A stretch of DNA of 64,000 bases from Undaria pinnatifida (Eukaryota > Sar > Phaeophyceae > Laminariales > Alariaceae). The stretch lies in contig JABAKD010000009.1 of the NCBI GenBank assembly GCA_012845835.1, positions 20,840,318-20,904,317 on the forward strand. Direction: 5' to 3'. The position numbers were made by a program, and so were the translations under genes. Positions within the stretch are counted from its first letter, which is position 1, and every line of letters starts with the position of its first letter. Positions 55,360 through 63,841 of the stretch are shown here, piece by piece. Below the pieces are notes generated by a model. That model did no database searches. It was not told the DNA's origin and saw nothing but the letters and a program-made list of their open reading frames with translations.

Positions 55360-56596
55360 GCTGCGCATTTTTTCACGTTCGCTGTCACCCTTAATTTCCT
55401 GGTGTACTCTATTAATAGTGCTTTCTGTATCTGTTTCTGCAATCCTTCGGGTGTTTCTGCTATTTGTTACGGAATCATCCGCAAACATCAACCCCCACAC
55501 CGTATCTTCTCCCATCATGACTCCTTGCTTGGTTGCTTTTACTGCTACTGTCGTGCCATTAATTTATTATAAAAAATGAAAATACACTCCAGCTGTGAGG
55601 TCGAAGATTTCGTCGAAACTCATCTTTGCAAGCTGTGTGTGATACTCCGATCGCGCGAATTACGAGTTGTGTGTCCTCATTAAGGATATAGGTCGGCGAC
55701 TCCCCTTACAACTACAGTGTAGCTATCAGGGTCAACAGGGTGATTTTAGTCAGTCTGTGCGCTATTATATACATAATATATATACATAATATATACTCCA
55801 GTACATAATATATACATACCTTCCATACATTGGGTGATAGTGGGGGGTAATCAGAACTAGACAAAAAAAATACATACCTGGTACCTATTAACAGTATGCA
55901 AATAAGGCAGAATCGAGGCTAGAAAACAATACCTTTGCAAATTTGGAACGCAACACGTCGAAAACCCGGCTTTGATTTTGCACAGTAGCCATCCAGGTCG
56001 GCGGTAAACCGTCCTTGCTCTCCAGAGGTGTATCCGAGTGTGTGGGATACCTTTGAGTTTTCAAAGTTGTTGCACCGGTCGGCGTTACTTCCTCCTCACT
56101 TTCCAGAGGAGCTCTGGCTGTGTATGATGTGGGGAGTGGTGATATTATGTGCTCCGACGCTTTGCTAAAAACGCACGTCTTGATTTCAACGTGCTTCATG
56201 CTATTAATAAGTGTCGCCCCCCATTCAAGCCGCCCGCCTTCATTCTTTTACAAATCCCAACCGACATACATTATGCAGCCCCAGTATGATATCATACATA
56301 GACAGTAGTACGACAATACTTTTTCCGAAACATCAACATTTCCGTCCGCAGAACAAGCACTGAGTATCAATACCTAAGGACTATTTTACCCCCCAAAAAC
56401 GTACGTTTTGCCCGAACATTACCTTCCACTCATGAAGTATTTACTATTAATAACGCAAATCAGTACCAGGTACTTTATTTATTTTCGCGAAAACGCATGA
56501 TACCTTTTGCCGGATTTGATTGATGAACATCAGGGTGCAGCTGGTGTTGTTGAGGATCGCCGTCAGCTTACGGAGGGCCTGGCTCATCAGACGCGC
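51009..56596 (-). CDS. recA: RecA recombinase gene, organelle type (partial, split)
   Basis: Minus-strand gene for a bacterial-type RecA: an ATP-dependent strand-exchange protein which, encoded in a nucleus, would act in a plastid or mitochondrion. Exons seen, 5' to 3': 56596-56504, 53196-53068, 52061-52008, 51488-51397 and a tentative 51120-51009. Firm exon phases are 0/0, 0/0, 0/0 and 0/2, all with GT...AG borders, and the joined frame follows RecA in order from helix ARLMSQALRKL through NQIR, the DNA-binding L2 loop, and the C-terminal LLSRSGAW. Missing are the Walker A/B exons and targeting peptide, presumably upstream beyond what I could find. Introns of ~3.3, 1.0, 0.5 and 0.3 kb. The largest contains LINE insertions. 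No stop or frameshift in the four firm exons, so the gene looks intact here. Confidence 0.92.
51397..51488 (-). CDS. recA: recA exon (C-terminal core)
   Basis: 92 bp, acceptor CCGTATTTAG|ATG, donor GCCTG|GTAAGC. Encodes MDLMYGKGFDLHGELLDLG and then CEVGLLSRSGA(W). This matches the RecA segment that reads roughly F-[DQ]-I-x-Y-G-[EK]-G and [IV]-x-K-[SA]-GAW. Met replaces the usual Phe at the first position. Confidence 0.93.
52008..52061 (-). CDS. recA: recA exon (VKNK...PPF segment)
   Basis: 54 bp, 18 codons, acceptor TTTTTTGTCAG|GTT, donor GCAGAG|GTAAAA. Encodes VKVKVAKNKLAPPFGKAE, the strongly conserved RecA beta-strand and PPF loop. Too short for ordinary ORF searches. Confidence 0.93.
52600..52922 (-). 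pseudogene. tandem duplicate of recA exon end plus flanking intron
   Basis: 52922-52865 reads LEVRKGSVIKSNGKMIGAK, a diverged copy of the end of the exon at 53196-53068. The downstream intron sequence is also duplicated (AACGCCTC, GAGCAAG, TGGAAACCTTAT, ACATCAACCCCGAGCA versus GCGTCAACCTTGAGCA). No acceptor stands before it, and the donor has changed from GGTGAGG to GTGTGCG. A TGCACATGCA-type microsatellite lies inside. It would be spliced out with the intron. Confidence 0.75.
53068..53196 (-). CDS. recA: recA exon (L2 DNA-binding loop)
   Basis: 129 bp, 43 codons, acceptor GGTTTTCCAG|GTT, donor ACTAAG|GTGAGG. Encodes VGVVFGSPDVTTGGMALRFY and SSVRLEVRKG, ending in GEMVGTK. The FGSP-x-x-TTGG stretch is the RecA L2 loop that contacts single-stranded DNA. 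The pyrimidine tract of the acceptor is a C-rich run that abuts the 3' end of a LINE. Confidence 0.95.
53245..54050 (-). mobile_element. LINE copy 2 in the recA intron, interrupted
   Basis: Minus strand. Coding remnant with zinc-knuckle-like CPCGTTIENRTHIVGEC at 53800-53880 (minus), then the interrupting family B element (53397-53645), then the 3' tail (53245-53396) ending in a C-rich run. Frames are broken. It is directly preceded by the tail of LINE copy 1. Confidence 0.8.
53397..53645 (+). mobile_element. family B element inserted in a LINE, with target duplication
   Basis: 249 bp. It is flanked by TAAAAACTGCTTGCTT (53381-53396) and TAAAAACTGTTTGCTT (53646-53661), a ~16 bp duplication of LINE sequence with one difference. 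This defines the exact ends of family B (CCACAGCTG... and ...TTTATTTTCATAA). Ends are imperfect inverted copies. Confidence 0.85.
54055..55566 (-). mobile_element. LINE copy 1 in the recA intron (reverse transcriptase remnant)
   Basis: Minus strand, same sense as recA. From 5': catalytic FADD motif in GLMFADDSV (~55490), VHQEIKG, a serine run from an (AGT)n microsatellite, VKPLNFK, then a thumb-like YTYLGVEISKDCSWDAHI, KRCILMNVIVPKLEYEGEVW, QMTAAKTTLGC and LRELKWQYKVENM. After a break come a zinc-knuckle-like region and the 3' tail ending CGCCCCCAATAAAAAA. In-frame stops after NFK and after KGTS, and further breaks, make it inactive. N-terminal endonuclease and palm are missing (5' truncated). 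Confidence 0.85.
55302..55361. repeat. (ACT)n microsatellite inside LINE copy 1
   Basis: About 20 perfect triplets. On the LINE strand it gives a serine run within the reverse transcriptase frame, so it expanded after insertion or in a dead copy. Confidence 0.95.
55567..55765 (-). mobile_element. family B element, truncated, at the 5' border of LINE copy 1
   Basis: Minus orientation: AAATGAAAATACACTCCAGC, CTCATCTTTGCAAGCTG, CCTCATTAAGGATATAGG and CTATCAGGGTCAACAGGG. It stops at GTCTGTGCGC, where an ATATACATA repeat begins. Confidence 0.75.
55888..56199 (-). other. open frame with internal repeat within the recA intron
   Basis: A 103-codon frame containing two related segments, PLESEEEVTPTGATTLK and PLESKDGLPPTWMATVQ. 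It lies in the 3.3 kb recA intron on the same strand. It could be a small tandem duplication or an unused exon. No splice borders were convincing. Confidence 0.25.
56504..56596 (-). CDS. recA: recA exon (helix and NQIR strand)
   Basis: 93 bp, 31 codons, acceptor CCGTTACCGACAG|GCG, donor CAAAAG|GTATCA. Encodes ARLMSQALRKLTAILNNTSC and TLMFINQIRQK. The Gln of NQIR is the RecA residue that links ATP to DNA binding, and it is present. Phase 0 at both ends, so the previous exon ends on a whole codon. Confidence 0.95.
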
Positions 56597-57720
56597 CTGT
56601 CGGTAACGGGGCGGGACGGCGACACACACGAACACATACTGGTAAGTCGTCGTATCCCCTCTCTCCTGTTGCGGCGTTATGATTTGTAGCAAGTGTCCCC
56701 TCATCACACCTGGCAGGCGTGGATATCGGCCTGGTCTGGGTATTAATGTGAAAACGCAAACGGTCCTTACCAGGACTGTGAGTTGTTTGACTTTACTAAT
56801 TGTAGCTCATTTAATAGTAACTAGTAGAAACTAACATTCTTCCCATTTGCTGACAGAGTGGTGGATTCCTGGCGACGACGCCAGCGCAGATACGCCATTC
56901 GTTTGCAACGTATCTGGCGCGGCTTTGACCCATTCGACAAAAAGGCCTCATACTATTAATAGCGTCTCAGGCACCACGTTAATGGGCCCTGCTTCCATCG
57001 CTTCACAGCGTGATTTGTCTCCCCTTTTGTCCGCCTTTCCGCATCCTTATTTTATGCATTATTGCGCTCAGTTCCCATGCACTTTGCATTTTCGTAGCCT
57101 GATTGCCGTTGGTACAGTTCGCAAGTACATACTCGACCTCAGCTCCCACTTTCGAGAGCTCCATCGCAGGGTTTCAACTCTTGCAAGAGGCGTCTTGGCT
57201 TACGAGGTGTGGGGGAATCTGTAACCTCATTTGTGCCATTCTCAAATACCCGCATCTTCGATCGCCCTTCCGATTTCTGGATGTCCGCTGGCATCCTCCG
57301 ATGGTCGTGTGATCTGCATCGACGACTGTTCAGGGTGGGCGAATGTCGTGGAGTGCTCTACGTAGATGTGTACGCTATAGGTAGAAAATGGCATGTTGTC
57401 AGCTATATTATTAATTGCGGAATATACCATGCCATATCTCGCAGTATGGTGATCGGCAGATAATGGCAATGCTGCATGAAAAGCATCGCACATCCGATCA
57501 GAGTTTCCATAGCGTAAGTCTTGTGTGATGTTTTGAGCCACGCACGAATATTGGAGAGGCGGACGAGAATGCCATGAGTCGAAGGCGGCCTACCCAGCAC
57601 CGACACCCTGTGTCTCCACGGGATACCTTCACACGTCTACCCCCCGCGTGGTTCCAGCGTTGGTAAAACGGTTACTTGAAAACATTTCAAAAACAAAGCT
57701 ACCCTACTACTAAACGCAAA

Positions 57721-57759
57721 CCCCAACTCTAACCCCAACCCTAACCCCAACTCCTACCC
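57721..57759 (-). repeat. short interstitial telomere-like (CCCTAA)n
   Basis: CTAACCCCAACCCTAACCCC, a degenerate run of five to six units, opposite in sense to 17535-17561. Confidence 0.55.
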
Positions 57760-58857
57760 GTTGGAACTTTCTCCGGGAAACAAACGCCAACATATCGACC
57801 AAAATGAACCCCATACACAACCCACCCCCAAATATATTTAGACTATACATTCATTGCAAGGTTTCCTTTCGGGATCGGGTTGACTTGATGTGACTTCATA
57901 TCCCGGTGGCGTCGCAAGTCTAAAGCGGGGAGCACAGACGTCTCAATGAAATGCATGGGGTACTGCTTTTCTTGCTGCTGCTGTGTGCTTTGTACAACTG
58001 ATATTAGGGCCGACGATGTGTGTTTCACGTTGCATTGGACGTGTTAATGCTTTGATCATGTAATATTGTCGTGGTTCGATCTTCTCCTGTTGCTGCTGGG
58101 CACACCAACCACACACATACTACTAATATATACATTATACATACATTATATATATACCACGCTGTGACTGCCACAAACGCGAGAGCTTGTAGAACGGCTG
58201 CCATTGTACCGCTGCTGATGTACTGCTGCTGTACTGTTGTTGTATTCATATATACATATATATATTTATATCCTCCGGCGGATGGGGAAAAATAAAGCTC
58301 ATGTTGTATTCATATTGTACTGATGTTGTGGCCGGGAGGCTCGGCGGATGCTTTTTGAGAAAAAAAATCCATTGCTCGTCTTGATCGTTTTGTGGGTCAG
58401 TGACCTACGGCAGCACATTCTGCGCTGACACATACAGAAGCGACCACACATACTTCGAAGTACGCACACAGAGCAGACAGCAGTGAGGGGGTGAAAACCT
58501 CGACTGATGATGATGTGATACTTCCAAGTATTGCGGGCGGAAAAGCGGACAGGGGTAAACAAATGTGTGAGCGGAGCGGGCCATTTAAAAAGAACAAAAC
58601 ACCAGCCGTGTTGTTTTGATTCTACTGGGCCCATAAAAGGCGGGACGCAACCCCTCGACAAAAAGAACCAGCTCAGTGTCTTTGAATGCTCAGAGCACGC
58701 GCCACGGAGCTCGGCCAGGATCCAGACATACCTGCGTCGTAATCCGCCAACGGATCCTTTGCTTGGCCCGCGGCCGACAGCGCGAGAAAAGAAACTCGGT
58801 CGCCCGAGGCACCATGCCAAAAAAAAGTGAGTATCTTGTATTTCACATATACATATT

Positions 58858-59107
58858 ATTACATTATAAAATGAAAATACACTCCAGCTGTGAGATCGAA
58901 GATTTTGTCGAAACTCATCTTTGCAAGCTGTGTGTGATACTCCGATCGCGCGTATTATGGGGTGTGTGTCCTCATTAAGGATATAGGTCGGCGACTCCCC
59001 TTGGAACTACAGTGTAGCCTGCACCAGGGTCCACAGGGTGATGTTAGTCAGTCTGTGCGCGGAAACTATAAAACCCGTTTTTGAGGGGGACAAAATCTGA
59101 CAGCTGT
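58858..59107 (-). mobile_element. family B element, near-complete
   Basis: Minus orientation from TGAAAATACACTCCAGCTG to GACAAAATCTGACAGCTGTGG. The centre differs from 53397-53645 by a few bases, including GCCTGCACCAGGGTCCACAG. Confidence 0.8.
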
Positions 59108-59276
59108 GGAAGGAAATGCGTCAGTTTATCAAGTGTATCCTGTAAGTCGTATAACCGGTGAGGGGAGGGCGGAGTTTTCAAGGGCGTGGCGGCCTGGGGT
59201 TTGAACAAGAGGGAGCGGGGGGGGGGGGGGGCGGGGCAGCTCAATCTGTGCGTGGAAACTACAAATCCCTTGAGGC

Positions 59277-60043
59277 CATTTCTTACACAGTCGGATTCCG
59301 CCAGTCGAAAATGACCCTTTTCGACTGGACTTTTTTTCGACTGGATTCTTCTGGTCCCTCTTCTTATCGTCAGTCGAGTCAATTTAATAGTTTTTGTGCT
59401 CTTCCTGGAGGCGGTTGGTGTGAGGGAGTACTGACGTACTGCTGTATGGCAGTCGAAAATCGGTTGGCAGCTCTGTCAGCTGTGCTTCGCGCATTCTTCG
59501 CGAGCAACGCGTGCTCCGCGCGCGACGAACTTTCGTCCAAGCGGGTTGGTGGCGTTGGGCTTAGCCGAAAGCCGCCAAAGCTACGTCCGTGGCGTTGCGC
59601 TCAGCCGAGAGCCCCCAAAGCTACAGCAGGCGTAACCGTTGTAGGCAAAATGGCATCGATAACGCAACGCGCACTACTGCTGTCGTGTGATACACGCTGC
59701 TGGCGAGCGGAGCTAGGAGTGCGCCACGCTGACTTGCGGCGAGAAGCAACATGTAGTGATAGCCAAGGCAGCGTCGGCGCTGTTGTATGATACTGCTGTG
59801 TGGTACCTGGTATGGGCGTGTGGGTGTGTGCTTTGTGGTGGGATGACCGATGAGATGGGTTCAAAAATCAGGTGTAAAACTTTTTCGACTGAGTTTTTCG
59901 ACTGGATTGGCCCAGTCGGAAAACTCAGTCGAAAGAAGTTGAGTGGAAAAAGTCCTTTTTCGGCTGTGCAAGAAAGCCCGATTTCGGCTTCAGTCGAAAA
60001 ACGCCGTTTTCGACTGACTAATCCGACTGTGTAAGAAATGGCC
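59277..60043. mobile_element. non-autonomous TIR DNA transposon, ~770 bp
   Basis: Perfect terminal inverted repeats GGCCATTTCTTACACAGTCG and CGACTGTGTAAGAAATGGCC. At least ten subterminal TTTTCGACTG or CAGTCGAAAA motifs cluster at both ends, probably transposase-binding sites. It interrupts an older repeat (ACTACAAATCCCTT on the left, AAGGGACAAATCTGAC on the right). The 3-base flanks are TGA and TAA, so a TNA-type duplication as in PIF/Harbinger elements is possible. Inside is an imperfect ~50 bp tandem repeat (GGCGTTG, GCCAAAGCTAC). No transposase frame. Confidence 0.85.
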
Positions 60044-60253
60044 TAAGGGACAAATCTGACGGTTGTGGAAGGAATGCATCAGTTTATCATGTACTGGTAC
60101 CAGGTATATCCTGTAAGAATAGGTTCATCCTACCATACATTACCTGGTATATTCACCATAGCGCCTACCAGGGTACCTGGTACGTACGTAACAACATTTC
60201 AATAGACAAACAGAGGAGTACAGAAAACCTAATCTCCGCTTAAGGTGCAGCAA

Positions 60254-60327
60254 GCTTCGATGGTCTAGATGGTTATGACGCCACCTTGACATGGTGGAGG
60301 TCCCGGGTTCGAGCCCCGGTCGAAGTA
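60254..60327 (+). tRNA. tRNA-Val (anticodon GAC), copy 1
   Basis: 74 bases folding as a full cloverleaf. Acceptor GCTTCGA with TCGAAGT (first pair G-U); D stem GTC/GAC; anticodon stem CCACC/GGTGG with loop TTGACAT; T stem CCGGG/CCCGG with loop TTCGAGC. A box TGGTCTAGATGG and B box GGTTCGAGCCC are good Pol III promoters, and a T run follows. No encoded CCA. Anticodon GAC reads GUC/GUU valine codons. Confidence 0.9.
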
Positions 60328-60512
60328 CATTTTTCTTTTGCCCTTTATTCTTCGGGACGCTTTTCGTCTATTCGCACATCGTCATGGCGTCATGGCGATG
60401 CTATCTACGAGTACAGCGGCATTTTTTTGTAAAACGCCTTCCCCTCCAAATGACATGAAAACCCACTTCAGCGGTCATATAGAAAACGAAATTTCAACTT
60501 GAAAATTAAAAC

Positions 60513-60586
60513 GCTTCGATGGTCTAGATGGTTATGACGCCACCTTGACATGGTGGAGGTCCCGGGTTCGAGCCCCGGTCGAAGTA
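60513..60586 (+). tRNA. tRNA-Val (anticodon GAC), copy 2
   Basis: Identical to copy 1 over all 74 bases, with unrelated flanks and a T9 terminator directly after. Unrelated flanks and perfect identity argue for a working gene family rather than a simple local duplication. Confidence 0.9.
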
Positions 60587-60736
60587 CTTTTTTTTTAAGA
60601 CCTTTTCATAATTTGTAATTAATGAGAATGAAATAAAGAACACTCTCGAACGACCTTCCGTAAAAGTTGTGCAACTGGTGTATATCGTATTAAATAGGTT
60701 TAATTCACACATTCTCACAAATTAAATAAAAACGTA

Positions 60737-60815
60737 CCACGCAGCTTGCAAAGTTGAGTTTCAACCGTTCAATCGCTCGTACTCACAGCTGACGTTTTTA
60801 AACTTTTTATAAAAT
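60737..60815 (+). repeat. short family B-like core repeat
   Basis: GCAGCTTGCAAAGTTGAGTT, CTCACAGCTGACGTTTTT and CTTTTTATAAAAT. Direct partner at 61150-61235. Confidence 0.55.
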
Positions 60816-61149
60816 CTACTACTCCGGAGTATTTTCAGCAAATGTCAAGCGCATTCACCGACAGATCTGATGTTGCTCATCTGTTCCCGTACCAGCTGTA
60901 ATGCACCGCCAACATGTGTTGCCGGTTTGTTTCCCAGTGTACTGAATATTTACTTAGGGACATAGCCCTTCTTGTCGAAGCAAGCTTCGAACAATTTTTG
61001 CGAAACAAAATCTCGCTCCAAATAAAAGGCATAAAAAATGGAGATGTTGCAAGTTTTAACAGCGTGCGAAAAACGTAAACATCCATGGTAGCCATATATC
61101 TTCAAAGAGAGTAATACATTTATAAAAACGCGCGGGCGGTGCATCACGC

Positions 61150-61235
61150 ATACATAGTGAAAAATATGAGTATCGACCCTTAAATTCATTCAACTCACAG
61201 CTGACGTATTTAAAGGGTTTCATAAAATAACATGG
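61150..61235 (+). repeat. short family B-like core repeat
   Basis: ATGAGTATCGACCC, CAACTCACAGCTGACG and TTTCATAAAATAA; same subfamily as 23338-23425 and 25010-25095. Confidence 0.5.
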
Positions 61236-61732
61236 GCAGCTAAAAACTCCAATTTCCAAATTTCATCTTTTATGGCATGTATTTGGAATTAATCCTCATT
61301 ATTTATTTCCGCATCGATAAGAATGATCTTTTGGGTCCGACGCCCGTATGATGAGGGTTAGGAATTTCATCAACAAGATGCATGAAAGATGTGTGTCGCA
61401 AGTTGCAAGTGAGAGCGAAATAAAATGACCGGTTGGTCTTGCGATGTACCATAGTATGGTATCCTCTGTGATGTCCCCCCCCGCCCTAAAAAAAAGCGGT
61501 AAAAACACTGCGTTATCCCAGAGCCGTAATGATTTTTTTCAGCGAAGTCCCCCCTACCTCTTGGGTACCCCCGGGGACAATTTTATACTCAAAAATGAAT
61601 CGCCGCCCCTGGGGGGACAACAGTAAAAATCGATTTTACCGCAGGGGGACAGCATACGTGAATCTGCGGTATTGCATTCGCCCCTCCCCCGCGACGTCTG
61701 GCCTCAACAGCATCTACGAGTAAGAAACAAAG

Positions 61733-61911
61733 GACGGACAACACTCGGAGATGGTTGCGCCTGTCCTCGGGGGGTAGTCACGATGATGATAAGGAGGTTG
61801 CTCCCTGAGGCGAAACGAAAAGGTTCGCCTCTCAAGGCGGCGAGCGTTTGGTTCAAGAGGGGCATACTCCGTATCATCGCGGGTGCAAGCATTCCCAAGT
61901 GTTGTCCGTTC
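61733..61911. repeat. imperfect inverted repeat (~28 bp arms)
   Basis: CGGACAACACTCGGAGATGG and TTGCGCC on the left pair with GGGTGCAAGCATTCCC and AAGTGTTGTCCG on the right, around ~120 bp. A small fold-back or TIR element is possible. No coding. Confidence 0.55.
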
Positions 61912-62497
61912 TTCGCCTTTTATATGCTTGCTCGTAGACGCCGTTGAGGCCAAAAATCGCGGGTTACTGCGCGTGAGGTACTCGGCCGCGGGGGAGTGTG
62001 GTACACAATCGCTTGTTGTGGGGGCGGCAAGGATAAATATTTTCGACATAGCACTCCGGGGCATTTCCCTCCCCCGGGCTTTCTTGTTTTATACGAAATC
62101 GCCCCTACCTCTTTTTCTCTCTCCGGGGATATCGTTTTACTATATAATTATTCGTTCTCCCCGCGGAGAGAAGACAGAGGATATTACGGTATCATGGGAA
62201 GCAGCAGCACTCATATACCCTCCTATTCATAGGTGCCCCGTGTTTTAAGGTTTGGCGGTGGTGCAGCAAGACGAGCACGGCCGTCGATCGCTCGTTCGCT
62301 CGCCCACCTTTGTTCGCCGCCGATCCGTGGCCTTGCCCGTCGGGGCAAAACGCAGTCTAAACGGACGAAAACGGGCAAGAGCGGTCCAAAACGTGTCTAC
62401 CGGTACCTACTACGTAGGTATTAACTATTAATAATGCGGAAACTCATTCAAGGAGGCGTTACATCAGACAGGCTGTTTTCCAGGTAATGCATAACAA

Positions 62498-62571
62498 GCT
62501 TCGATGGTCTAGATGGTTATGACGCCACCTTGACATGGAGGAGGTCCCGTGTTCGAGCCCCGGTCGAAGTA
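62498..62571 (+). tRNA. tRNA-Val (GAC)-like gene copy 3, two stem mismatches
   Basis: Same 74-base frame as copies 1 and 2 but with two changes: anticodon stem 3' side GGAGG (was GGTGG) and T stem 5' side CCGTG (was CCGGG). Each breaks one base pair. Both promoter boxes and the T-run remain. It may be a decaying copy or a weaker tRNA. Confidence 0.75.
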
Positions 62572-62711
62572 CTTTTTTAATGAGGGAAACCACGGGATAT
62601 CTCTAGTCTCGCCCGTCGGGGGAAAAGGTGTCGAAACGGACGCACACCGGCAGGCAAGTACGGACCACAATACATGTTTCGTCAAGTGCTTTTTGGTGTA
62701 AAGAGGAGAAG

Positions 62712-63347
62712 TTTTTTGTCACACATGACTGGTGACTCGCTGCGCGAGAAGGCGCTTGGCGATCGTCGGCAGTGGCGGAATGTTTTATCACATTTGGCCG
62801 CGCGAGAAGTCACTTGACGATGGTCGGGAGTGGCGGAATGTTTTGTCACACTTGACTGGTGGAATGTTCATCGCTACAGACGTGGTTCGCTTGACCAAAC
62901 TTAGTTTACGTTGTAGACCCCCTGCAATCCATGGCCACTACTGTGAACGTCCCGAGGCCAAAGCCCTCTCCAACCGTCGGGGGCGTCATACGCTTCCCGT
63001 GCGTCCCATAGGGTGGCGTACGCCACTCTTTTTTGTCACACATGACTGGTGACTCGCTGCGCGAGAAGGCGCTTGGCGATCGTCGGCAGTGGCGGAATGT
63101 TTTATCACATTTGGCCGCGCGAGAAGTCACTTGACGATGGTCGGGAGTGGCGGAATGTTTTGTCACACTTGACTGGTGGAATGTTCATCGCTACAGACGT
63201 GGTTCGCTTGACCAAACTTAGTTTACGTTGTAGACCCCCTGCAATCCATGGCCACTACTGTGAACGTCCCGAGGCCAAAGCCCTCTCCAACCGTCGGGGG
63301 CGTCATACGCTTCCCGTGCGTCCCATAGGGTGGCGTACGCCACTCTT
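62712..63347. repeat. 317-bp tandem direct duplication
   Basis: Unit 1 at 62712-63028 and unit 2 from 63029 to ~63347. I see no difference along them (GTCACACATGACTGGTGAC through GTGGCGTACGCCACTCTT). Unit 2 includes the last ~43 codons of the helicase frame at 63218-63841, so unit 1 carries an orphan copy of that tail. Confidence 0.93.
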
Positions 63348-63841
63348 CTCCCCCGCGTGTCGATGGTTACTGTCGCTGGCGCTTTTCGGCGCAGTTCCGC
63401 GAGCGCGTTGATGGCGTCCATTGGGGGGTGGAAGGCGCCCTTCATGAAATCGCGGGCGGCGCCTCTGTCGCGCAATACAGCACTCGGCAAGACTATGAAT
63501 AGGCCCCCAAGAGTTTTACCCCTAGATACAGCGGTGTACCCCTGGCCCTGGGCGAAGAATCCTCTACTCGGAATCCACACGGCAACCCGCTCGAACCCAA
63601 CACCCTGTACCCTATGTATGGTCATACAAGCGGCGACCATGAGCGGCCACTGTTTCACTATGTACGCTCCGCTGACGGCAACTCCCCTGCAGAACGGCGG
63701 TGACGTGAAGCACGATGAAGTTGGCGATTGCATTTTTGAGGCGGAGAATGTCGCCGAGAGGATGCTCGTATTTAGTCCCCTGTAAAGGTAACAGCAGAAT
63801 TCGGCGGGCAAGGCCGCATGGTGTGAGGACAATGTGCGCAT
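63218..63841 (-). pseudogene. Pif1/Helitron-like helicase, C-terminal fragment
   Basis: Minus strand. The fragment has the end of an SF1B helicase: QWPLMVAACMTIHRVQG (the [TS]IH/N-[KR]-x-QG motif), then ERVAVWIPSRGF, then GQGYTAVSRGKTLGGLFIV (GQ-x-YVA-[LV]-SR motif VI). Pif1 proteins and Helitron RepHel share these. The first ~60 codons read less naturally, and a shifted frame (63612-63887) is better there, so a frameshift or intron lies near 63680. After motif VI come ~90 unassigned residues. Walker A would be beyond the window edge. I cannot tell a Helitron from a cellular Pif1. Confidence 0.7.

Noticed and set aside
54758-55579. 273-residue plus-strand frame with many leucines
   Set aside because: Antisense shadow of the LINE reverse transcriptase; its leucine run is the (ACT)n array.
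57242-57541. Missing upstream recA exon (Walker B/VDS region)
   Set aside because: The minus frame contains a fragment like EIGRAIEDAG but the surrounding residues and borders do not follow RecA; treated as chance.
58531-58830. Basic plus-strand frame ending in an AAAAAAA|GTGAGT donor-like site
   Set aside because: Composition is plausible but there is no acceptor, no known domain, and family B sequence follows at once; too weak to call an exon.
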